DNA of 37,143 bases from JALCLA01 sp965653565 (GTDB lineage: Bacteria; Pseudomonadota; Gammaproteobacteria; Xanthomonadales; Xanthomonadaceae). The notes under the pieces are model-generated. The model saw nothing but the letters and a program-made list of their open reading frames with translations. It was not told where the DNA came from and ran no database searches. Shown here piece by piece: positions 15,810 through 21,783 of the stretch. Location of the stretch: positions 1 through 37,143 of the forward strand of contig CBFHAI010000043.1 in the NCBI GenBank assembly GCA_965653565.1, in the 5' to 3' direction. The position numbers were made by a program, and so were the translations under genes. Each line of letters opens with the position of its first letter. Position 1 is the stretch's first letter.

Positions 15810-15948
15810 GACGACGACGCCTTCGACGAGTGGAGATGGAACGCCCTGCTCTACCGCTGAGCTACCGTCCTGCGACGGGCGGGATTCGAACCCGCGACCC
15901 GGAGAGTGAAAGTCTGTAGTTCCATCGGCATTCGAAAGCGTCGCCGTC
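15810..15948 (-). ncRNA. Y-RNA-like RNA unit 2 (YrlA type): permuted tRNA mimic with T-arm, acceptor stem and D-arm
   Basis: A 17-pair outer stem on the minus strand (5' arm 15932-15948, 3' arm 15810-15826, with G-U pairs) carries the signature CGAATGCCG. The inner stem GATGGAAC/GTTCCATC (8 perfect pairs, 15919-15926 with 15835-15842) takes the place of an anticodon stem. Inside, in order, are TACA and a 19-base single strand; the T-arm GCGGG TTCGAAT CCCGC (15879-15895); CCGTC, loop GCAG and GACGG as a closed acceptor stem (15865-15878); TA; and the D-arm GCTC AGCGGTA GAGC (15848-15862). This is a tRNA opened at the anticodon and closed at the acceptor end. Bacterial Y RNAs of the YrlA class are known to mimic tRNA in this way. 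A T5 run follows. Confidence 0.88.
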
Positions 15949-15956
15949 GACCTGGC

Positions 15957-16039
15957 GGAGAGCAGCGACGATAGTTGTCTCCGACTTGCCGGAGTCGAAC
16001 CGGCGAACCGTGTAGTCGGACCGGCATTCGCCGCTCTCC
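15957..16039 (-). ncRNA. Y-RNA-like RNA unit 1: minimal T-arm mimic
   Basis: A 12-pair outer stem on the minus strand (GGAGAGCGGCGA with TCGCTGCTCTCC, one G-U) is followed by the same internal signature as units 2 and 3: ATGCCG on the 5' side, AACTATCG on the 3' side. The inner stem CCGAC/GTCGG encloses TACACGGTTC and one T-arm (15988-16004: GCCGG TTCGACT CCGGC). The 7-base loop fits the T-loop consensus TTCRANY. No acceptor or D-arm is present, making this the smallest of the three units (83 bases). It is nearest to rsr, probably the YrlB-like member. Confidence 0.78.
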
Positions 16040-16070
16040 ATGGAGCTGTTGTGCAACCCGATATCCCCGC

Positions 16071-16098
16071 GCCCGGCCGGCCCCATTGCCGGCCGGGC
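16071..16098 (-). other. Strong hairpin between rsr and the Y RNAs
   Basis: GCCCGGCCGGC and GCCGGCCGGGC form 11 perfect GC pairs around a 6-base loop, 9 bases after the rsr stop. On the minus strand no U-run follows, so it should not terminate efficiently. It may protect the rsr mRNA 3' end after the Y RNAs are processed away. Confidence 0.55.
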
Positions 16099-16107
16099 TT
16101 TGCTGCT

Positions 16108-17661
16108 TCAAAGCGCGATGGCTTCGATCGTTTCCACCCAGCGCGCCGTGGCCGATCCTTCGGTCCGGTACGCGGCGAGCAACTCGAACACCGCATCGCT
16201 GAAACCACCGACGTGCAGCACGTCGTCACGCTCCACCGTCTGGCTGGTGGCATTGGGCTGCAGGTCGATGCAGACCAGGCGCGCCTGCGGGCAACGTGCC
16301 TTCAGTTGCGCCCACTGCTGCATCGTCGGCGTCGCGGTGCCGGCGCCGGTGTCCTTCCAGCTCTCGTTGTCCGACACCAGCACCAGCAGATCCACCTTCG
16401 CGCGCTCCCGGTTGAGTTGCGCCAGCGGCGCGCTGACCGCGGTGCCGCCACCGCACAACGCCGACAGTTGCCGCGCCTGCGTCATCACGCTGTCGCGCGG
16501 ATTCAACCGCACGTGGCGCACCGCCTCGGCGAACGGCAGCACGCGTGTCTGCGGATTGGTCCGCAGCAGCGACGCGGCGATCAGTGCCGCCACGTCGACG
16601 CAACGCGCCGCCGTGGTCGAACCGCGACGAAAACCGGTGACCGGCGAGGCCATCGAGCCCGACACGTCGACCGCAACCGCGACGCAGCCGGCGATCGCCG
16701 GCACCTGCCGGGTCGCGATTTCCATCGCGTCCTGCAGCGCCTCGGTAATCGCCGACGGCAAGTTGCCCGCCGCCGCCTGATACGCCATCAGCAACTGGTA
16801 CGGAAACACCCGTGCCCGCGCGATCGATGCCGCATCGCGCAAGCGCCCGGCGATACGTGCCGTCGCCGCCGCATCCTCGAACACGCCGTGCCGCGCGAAC
16901 GTGTTGAGGTTCATGCGCAGCGCCTGCCACGGTGCGTTGAGCGCCAGCGTCGTCCAGTGCCCACGCGTCAACGGCAGCGACGTGTAGTACTGGAACGGAA
17001 GGTCCGGTAGCGGCTGCGACGGATCGCGCTTGAACGCCTCGTACGCCTGCACGAGCGGCGGCAAGGCTGACTCGCTGTACGGCTTGCCGACGATCCACGC
17101 GAACAAGGCCTCGCGCTCGGCATCGGCCGGCTTCGGATGCACCATGCGGATCACGTCCGCCATCGACGGCTGCGATCCGATCGCCGCCGCGACCAGCGTG
17201 CCGGCCGAGGCATTCGCGATCCAGTCCTTTACCAGCCGCTTCGGCAGCGAACCGAGCGACTTGCGCCCGACGCGGCCGCTGCGCAGGATCTGCACCACGT
17301 TGCGCAGCATGCGGCCGTTGTTGACCACGCGCGGAAACGCCGCGGCGAACAGCGCCGGCGCGCGCAGGCTCAAGGTCGCCAGCAGCAGCGCCGGCATGTC
17401 CTTCATGTGCGCGGTTTCGCGGGCATGGATCGCAGTCCGCGCCACGAACTCCGGCGACACCTGCGCGGCCAGCATCAGCACCGTCGCCAGCTGGCCTTCG
17501 TCGGTCGCGTAGTAGGTGCCGTTGAGACAACCGGTCGCCGCATACAAGGCCAGCGCGGCCTCCGGCGAGCGACGATAAGCCGGCGCACCCTCTTCGTTGA
17601 CGGCGTCGGTCGCCGGCAACAGCGGGCCGCGGTTCGATTGAAAGAGCGTGAAGTTGGCCAT
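16108..17661 (-). CDS. rsr: Ro60 orthologue Rsr (TROVE domain + vWA-like domain)
   Basis: 517 residues. The N-terminal two thirds (about 15-315) are the helical TROVE ring (visible: NGTYYATDEGQL, ARTAIHARETAHMKDMPALL, GRKSLGSLPKRLVKDWI, NLNTFARHGVF). It binds misfolded RNA ends in its hole and Y RNAs on its outer surface. The C-terminal vWA-like domain carries a full MIDAS set: DVSGSM near 333, Thr in GGGTAVSAPL and Asp in VLVSDNESW. No signal peptide is present. It is the first gene of the operon, with the Y-RNA units and rtcBA downstream, a GGGAGA ribosome-binding site, and a sigma-54-type promoter about 45 bases upstream. In Salmonella and Deinococcus, Rsr with Y RNA guides RNA degradation or processing under stress. 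Confidence 0.95.
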   Translation of the reverse strand: MANFTLFQSNRGPLLPATDAVNEEGAPAYRRSPEAALALYAATGCLNGTYYATDEGQLATVLMLAAQVSPEFVARTAIHARETAHMKDMPALLLATLSLRAPALFAAAFPRVVNNGRMLRNVVQILRSGRVGRKSLGSLPKRLVKDWIANASAGTLVAAAIGSQPSMADVIRMVHPKPADAEREALFAWIVGKPYSESALPPLVQAYEAFKRDPSQPLPDLPFQYYTSLPLTRGHWTTLALNAPWQALRMNLNTFARHGVFEDAAATARIAGRLRDAASIARARVFPYQLLMAYQAAAGNLPSAITEALQDAMEIATRQVPAIAGCVAVAVDVSGSMASPVTGFRRGSTTAARCVDVAALIAASLLRTNPQTRVLPFAEAVRHVRLNPRDSVMTQARQLSALCGGGTAVSAPLAQLNRERAKVDLLVLVSDNESWKDTGAGTATPTMQQWAQLKARCPQARLVCIDLQPNATSQTVERDDVLHVGGFSDAVFELLAAYRTEGSATARWVETIEAIAL

Positions 17662-17702
17662 CGGAATCTCCCGGCAGGAAAAGCCTGCGTCGGGCTCCCT
17701 TG

Positions 17703-17718
17703 AGCATGCGGCGTGCCA
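17703..17718 (-). promoter_or_regulatory. Sigma-54 (-24/-12) promoter of the rsr-Y RNA-rtcBA operon
   Basis: The minus strand reads TGGCACGCCGCATGCT. The -24 element TGGCACG is consensus, and GG and GC are separated by exactly 10 bases, as required. The -12 element is ATGCT instead of TTGCT. Predicted transcription starts near 17692, giving a leader of about 31 bases before rsr. The divergent neighbour rtcR encodes a sigma-54 activator, which strongly supports the site. Confidence 0.85.
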
Positions 17719-17789
17719 ACCTCAGCCATTGCGAAGAAAAGCGAATTAAATCAAATCATTGGATCAATCCGGTCCCGGCTCTGTCGTTA

Positions 17790-17832
17790 CCGAGTTCGGA
17801 ATGATCATATACTTCCGTATCGCAACGTATCG
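17790..17832. promoter_or_regulatory. Possible RtcR upstream activator sites
   Basis: About 70-130 bases upstream of the sigma-54 promoter lie a palindrome CCGAGTTCGG (17790-17799), ATGATCAT (17801-17808) and a direct repeat CGTATCG at 17816 and 17826. The direct repeat has a 10-base period, one helical turn. Distance and symmetry fit an enhancer for an EBP hexamer, but none of these motifs is known to be an RtcR site. Confidence 0.3.
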
Positions 17833-17840
17833 GACGATAT

Positions 17841-19436
17841 ATGGCCAGGCGGCAAGTCATCATCGGCATGCTCGGCACCCAGCTCGATGCCGGCACCGGT
17901 CCCGCGCGCTGGGAGAAGTGGCGGCCGACGGTGGCGCTGACGATGTACGAAGACTTCCTCGTCGATCACCTCGACCTGGTGGTCGACGAGCGCCGCTACT
18001 CGGCGCTGGCCGATTGTGTGACGCAGGACATCGCGCAGGTTTCGCCGTCGACCCAGGTCCGCCGGCACGACATGTTCCTCGCCGATCCCTGGGATTTCGA
18101 GGCGGTCTACGCGACCTTGCACGACTTCCTGCGCGGCTACGAATTCCGCCCCGACGACGAGGACTACTACGTCCACATCACCACCGGCAGCCACGTCGCG
18201 CAGATCTGCTGGTTCCTGCTCACCGAAAGCCGGCATTTCCCCGGCCGTCTGCTGCAAACCTCGCCGCCGCGGCGCCAGGGTGCGGGCGATACCGGCAGCT
18301 ACAGCATCATCGACCTGGATTTGTCGCGCTACGACGCGATCGCGCAACGGTTCGCCCAACAACAGTTGGAAGATCGCGCACTGCTGAAGAGCGGTATCGC
18401 CACCCGCAGCCCGACCTTCAACCGGATGATCGAGCAGATCGAAACCGTCGCCACGCGTTCGAAGGCGCCGATACTGCTGATGGGGCCCACCGGTGCGGGC
18501 AAGAGCCAGCTTGCCAAGCGCGTGTTCGAGCTGAAGAAACTCAAGCACCAGTTGCCCGGCGGTTTCGTCGAAGTGAACTGCGCGACGCTGCGCGGCGATG
18601 GCGCGATGAGCACGCTGTTCGGCCACGTCAAAGGCGCCTACACCGGCGCGGCCAACGACCGCGCCGGCCTGCTGCGCTCGGCGCATCAGGGCCTGTTGTT
18701 CCTCGACGAAATCGGCGAACTGGGTCTGGACGAACAGGCGATGCTGTTGCGCGCGCTGGAAGAAAAGCGCTTCTTCCCGGCCGGTGCCGATCGCGAAGTG
18801 GAAAGCGATTTCCAGCTGATCGCCGGCACCAATCGCGATCTGCAGGAAGCCGTCGATCGCGGCCGCTTTCGCGAAGACCTGCTGGCGCGTCTGAATCTGT
18901 GGACCTATCGTTTGCCCGGCCTGGCCGAACGCATGGAAGACATCGAGCCGAATCTGGAGTTCGAGCTCGAGCGCTGGTCGCGCGAACAACGCCAGCGCGT
19001 GACGTTCAACAAGGAAGCGCGCGAACGCTATCTCGCTTTTGCGACGAGTCCCGATGCGCGCTGGACCGGTAATTTCCGCGATCTCGGCGCGTCGGTGATG
19101 CGCATGGCGACGCTCGCCACCGCCGGCCGCATCCAGGTCGACGGCGTCAACGAGGAAATCGCGCGCTTGCGCCGGCAATGGCGTGCCGGCGCGGCGCCAT
19201 CGCCGCTCGACGGCCTGCTGGCCGATCCGGCGGCGCTCGATCCGTTCGATCGCGTGCAACTGGAAGCCGTGGTGCGCGTGTGCCAGCGCTCCAAATCGCT
19301 GTCGGCCGCGGGCCGCGAACTGTTCTGCGCGTCGCGAACCCTGCGCACCAGCACCAACGACGCCGACCGCCTGCGCAAATACCTGGCGCGCTTCGAACTC
19401 GACTGGGCCAGCGTGCGTGCGCCGCTGGCCGGCTGA
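17841..19436 (+). CDS. rtcR: RtcR, CARF-domain sigma-54-dependent transcriptional activator
   Basis: 531 residues in three parts. Residues 1-180 are the RtcR sensor, a CARF-type Rossmann domain (VIIGMLGTQLDAG; DEDYYVHITTGSHVAQICWFL). Residues 190-430 are the sigma-54 AAA+ domain, with Walker A GPTGAGKS near 215, GAYTGA near 265 (a Tyr variant of GAFTGA) and Walker B LLFLDEIGEL. The C-terminus (about 475-525) is a Fis-type helix-turn-helix. In Salmonella, tRNA fragments ending in 2',3'-cyclic phosphate bind the sensor and relieve inhibition. The gene is divergent from rsr, with the operon promoter in the 179-base gap. The ribosome-binding site is weak (CGGA), suggesting low expression. Confidence 0.95.
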   Translation: MARRQVIIGMLGTQLDAGTGPARWEKWRPTVALTMYEDFLVDHLDLVVDERRYSALADCVTQDIAQVSPSTQVRRHDMFLADPWDFEAVYATLHDFLRGYEFRPDDEDYYVHITTGSHVAQICWFLLTESRHFPGRLLQTSPPRRQGAGDTGSYSIIDLDLSRYDAIAQRFAQQQLEDRALLKSGIATRSPTFNRMIEQIETVATRSKAPILLMGPTGAGKSQLAKRVFELKKLKHQLPGGFVEVNCATLRGDGAMSTLFGHVKGAYTGAANDRAGLLRSAHQGLLFLDEIGELGLDEQAMLLRALEEKRFFPAGADREVESDFQLIAGTNRDLQEAVDRGRFREDLLARLNLWTYRLPGLAERMEDIEPNLEFELERWSREQRQRVTFNKEARERYLAFATSPDARWTGNFRDLGASVMRMATLATAGRIQVDGVNEEIARLRRQWRAGAAPSPLDGLLADPAALDPFDRVQLEAVVRVCQRSKSLSAAGRELFCASRTLRTSTNDADRLRKYLARFELDWASVRAPLAG

Positions 19437-19565
19437 ATGCCTGCACGGCGCTGGCCGGGGCGCTGAAGGCGGCCGGCCGGACACCGCGATCGGCTTCATG
19501 AAAGTTTTCCTCGCGCCCGACGCGCGACTGCTATCGTGCACGCGCTACCACCCGGGGGAATCCAC

Positions 19566-20066
19566 TTGAAGACTGTTTCGCTGTTTCGCGCGGCGTTCGC
19601 GCTGCTGCTTTCGCTTGCACTGGTTTCGCTCGCCTCTGCGGCGACGCTCACCTATCCGTCCGCCAAGGACGCCAAGTTCCTGATCGATATTCCCGACGAT
19701 TGGGAAGGCGAGCCGGCCGACGAAGAGGGCGGTTTCATGAACCTCACCGGGCCGTCGGGCATCCTGGTTTCGCTGCGCACGGTCAAGCTCAGCGAATACT
19801 CGATGGACGATGTGGTGAAGGAAGCGGCCGACTTCATCGAAGAGAACTACACCGAAGTGAAGTGGATGGACGTCACGCGCGAAGCGAACGGCACCGTCGG
19901 CCAGGCCGGCGTCGGCATGAACGAAGGCGATCAGGTGATCTTCTCGAACGCCTGGACGCCGATGGAAACGGTGATCTTCGAACTGCGCCTGGTCGCAAGC
20001 TTCGGCGACGACGAAGGCGTCAAGCAGGGCCAGGCCATTCTCTCCACGATCCGCGGCGTGAAGTAA
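19566..20066 (+). CDS. Exported protein of unknown function
   Basis: 166 residues from a TTG start at 19566, chosen because GGGGGAA lies 5 bases upstream and the protein then opens directly with a signal peptide (KTVSLFRAAFALLLSLALVS, cleaved after LASA). The mature part contains LTYPSAKDAKFLIDIPDDWE, resembling the surface-exposed 'probable lipid or stress protein' folds that begin with a damaged-looking PsbP-like strand pair, but I cannot name a family. Its net charge is acidic. It is 129 bases after rtcR on the same strand and ends 33 bases before a strong hairpin, so it is probably a single-gene unit. A link to RNA repair is not evident. Confidence 0.75.
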   Translation: MKTVSLFRAAFALLLSLALVSLASAATLTYPSAKDAKFLIDIPDDWEGEPADEEGGFMNLTGPSGILVSLRTVKLSEYSMDDVVKEAADFIEENYTEVKWMDVTREANGTVGQAGVGMNEGDQVIFSNAWTPMETVIFELRLVASFGDDEGVKQGQAILSTIRGVK

Positions 20067-20099
20067 GCGGGGCGGCGCGCTGCGCCGATGCAGAAGAAC

Positions 20100-20124
20100 G
20101 TTCGCCGCCAACGAGGCGGCGAAC
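20100..20124 (+). terminator. Perfect 10-pair hairpin after the exported protein gene
   Basis: GTTCGCCGCC and GGCGGCGAAC pair around AACGA, 33 bases after the preceding stop. The plus strand lacks a T-run. A second hairpin, CCGTAGC GCC GCTACGG, is at 20143-20159. They probably mark the transcript end. Confidence 0.4.
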
Positions 20125-20221
20125 TCCGCCAACGGGCGCCGGCCGTAGCGCCGCTACGGTCGACTTCCCCGCTGCAGGTATTGCGGGATCGCGATCGTCG
20201 TGATCCCTGCCCGCTCCGGAT

Positions 20222-20235
20222 TCCGTACGTACGGA
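20222..20235. promoter_or_regulatory. Perfect 14-base palindrome upstream of an exported protein gene
   Basis: TCCGTACGTACGGA lies 22 bases before the ATG at 20258, between the preceding hairpins and the ribosome-binding site (CCGGAG). Its position fits an operator over the promoter or leader. No known regulator consensus was recognised. Confidence 0.35.
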
Positions 20236-20257
20236 CATCCCGACCCGGAGCCCCGCC

Positions 20258-21094
20258 ATGATCAACTCGTCCCGCCTGCCGAACCTGGCCGCCTGCGCGC
20301 TGCTGGCGCTCGGTTTCGATGCCTGCGCCGGCGCGCTCGTGCGCCAGGGCAGTTCCGCCGATGCCGCCGGGCTGGTGCCGATCGTCAATACTTTCCGCGA
20401 CGATCTGGGTGGACCGAACAACGGTGTCGGCGGCAGCTTTCCCGACGGTAGGCGCGAGCTCAATTGGGACGGTGTGCCCGACAGTCTGTCGGCGCCGAAC
20501 AATTTTCCGCCCGACTTCTTCAATGTGAATTCGCCGCGCGGCGCCGTCTTCCACACCGTGCTCGAAGACACCGGCAGCGCGCTGAACCAGTTCGTCGTCA
20601 GTGCCTCGGCGGCCTCCGGCGTGCCGGTGCGATTCGGCGACATCAACGCGGGGTATGCGGACGAATTCATCACCTTCAGTGCGCAGCGCCTTTTCATGCC
20701 GCGCGGCGCGCATGCGCTGCTGGTGAAGTTCTATGTCCCGGGCACCACGGTGCAAGCGACGGTGAAAGGTTTCGGTGCCGTGTTCACCGATGTCGATACC
20801 GCCGGCGGCGGCGGCCGCAGCTCGATCTACGCGTATTCGCCGGAGGGCCGCCAGATCGCCGCGGCCAGCGCGCCGGTGCGCGATGGTGGGCTGTCTTTCG
20901 TGGGCCTGTCGTTCAACGGCAGCGAGCGCATCGGCTACGTGATCATCCGCGCCGGCTCGCATGCGCTCGGCGCTGCGAATGACGATGGCGTCGCGGGTGT
21001 CGACGTGGTCGGGCTCGACGATTTCATCTACGGCGAACCGGCGGCGGTAGCCGGCTGCCTGTTCAACGATGGGTTCGAGTGCGGGATGCCTTGA
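20258..21094 (+). CDS. Exported protein with C-terminal LFNDGFE motif
   Basis: 278 residues with an N-terminal signal sequence (NLAACALLALGFDACAGALV). The middle is rich in Gly, Asn and beta-prone segments (RGAVFHTVLEDTGSALNQFV; RHALLVKFYVPGTTVQATVK-like strands; DDFIYGEP near the end), suggesting a jelly-roll or carbohydrate-binding-type beta sandwich, but I cannot assign a family. The very C-terminus is CLFNDGFECGMP. A similar F-x-D-G-F-E ends the RCC1-like protein at 23309-25633, and FAAGFE occurs in the metzincin. It is probably secreted. A palindrome and hairpins lie just upstream. Confidence 0.75.
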   Translation: MINSSRLPNLAACALLALGFDACAGALVRQGSSADAAGLVPIVNTFRDDLGGPNNGVGGSFPDGRRELNWDGVPDSLSAPNNFPPDFFNVNSPRGAVFHTVLEDTGSALNQFVVSASAASGVPVRFGDINAGYADEFITFSAQRLFMPRGAHALLVKFYVPGTTVQATVKGFGAVFTDVDTAGGGGRSSIYAYSPEGRQIAAASAPVRDGGLSFVGLSFNGSERIGYVIIRAGSHALGAANDDGVAGVDVVGLDDFIYGEPAAVAGCLFNDGFECGMP

Positions 21095-21155
21095 GGCACA
21101 GGCTCGCGAATCACTGCGAAGAGAGCGGATGCATTCCGTTCTCCTGCGCGCGCGT

Positions 21156-21692
21156 TCAACCCATTCCCAGGTATTTGTCCTTCAAGCGGACATAGTGCTG
21201 CGCCGAGTAGTGAAGCTGCTCGATCTCGCGCTCGCTCAACTTGCGCGCCGGCCGCGCCGGATTGCCGAGCCACAGCTCGCCTTCGCCCACCGTCTTGCCC
21301 GGCGACACCACCGCGCCGGCCCCGACGAATCCGTGCTTCTTCACCACCGCGCCGTCGAGCACCGTCGCGCCCATGCCGATCAGGCAGGCGTCCTCGATCG
21401 TGCAGGCGTGGATGATCGCGCCGTGGCCGATCGTGACATCCGCGCCGATCACCGTCGGCCAGCCGCCGGGGCGCGTGAACGGACCTTCGTGCGTCACATG
21501 GATCACCGCGCCATCCTGCACATTGGTGCGCGCGCCCACGACGATCGAGTTGACGTCGCCGCGCACCACCGCGAACGGCCACACCGACGCATCTTCGCCC
21601 AGCGTCACCTCGCCGATCACGCAGCCGGCGGGGTCGACGTAGCAGCGCGCGCCGAGGGTGGGAGTCTTGTCGAGAAAGGGTCGAACGCTCAT
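21156..21692 (-). CDS. Gamma-carbonic anhydrase-like left-handed beta-helix protein
   Basis: 178 residues of hexapeptide repeats ([LIV]GxxxxI type) from about 10 to 145, for example GEVTLGEDASVWPFAVVRGD and VGARTNVQDGAVIH. This is the YrdA/PaaY/gamma-carbonic anhydrase family, a trimeric left-handed beta helix. Three histidines fit the zinc ligands: one in DGAVIHVTH and two in IGHGAIIHACT. Activity as a carbonic anhydrase is not certain in this family; some members are thioesterase-like or of unknown role. The start at 21692 gives the normal family N-terminus (MSVRPFLDKTP). It is divergent from the aldehyde dehydrogenase gene. Confidence 0.88.
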   Translation of the reverse strand: MSVRPFLDKTPTLGARCYVDPAGCVIGEVTLGEDASVWPFAVVRGDVNSIVVGARTNVQDGAVIHVTHEGPFTRPGGWPTVIGADVTIGHGAIIHACTIEDACLIGMGATVLDGAVVKKHGFVGAGAVVSPGKTVGEGELWLGNPARPARKLSEREIEQLHYSAQHYVRLKDKYLGMG

Positions 21693-21783
21693 CGCTGCAG
21701 GCTTCCATCGCATCGCCGGAACCGGCCGGCCGGGCCGCCATTGTAGAGCCGGCGCTCGGCCGCGCCTGCGCTAGACTCGGCCG

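Noticed and set aside
15640..16039. One or more ordinary tRNA genes in the rsr-rtcB gap
   Set aside because: Canonical T-arms are present, but no unit has a 7-base acceptor stem at its ends, an anticodon loop or CCA. The arms are in permuted order within long Ro-type stems, so these are Y RNAs, not tRNAs.
15723..16253. Small open reading frames in the rsr-rtcB gap
   Set aside because: They run through the stem-forming repeats, have no ribosome-binding site and no similarity to known proteins; the conserved unit is the RNA structure.
20931..21700. Additional genes opposite to the ALDH and beta-helix genes
   Set aside because: Long frames there are His/Arg/Ala-rich antisense shadows.
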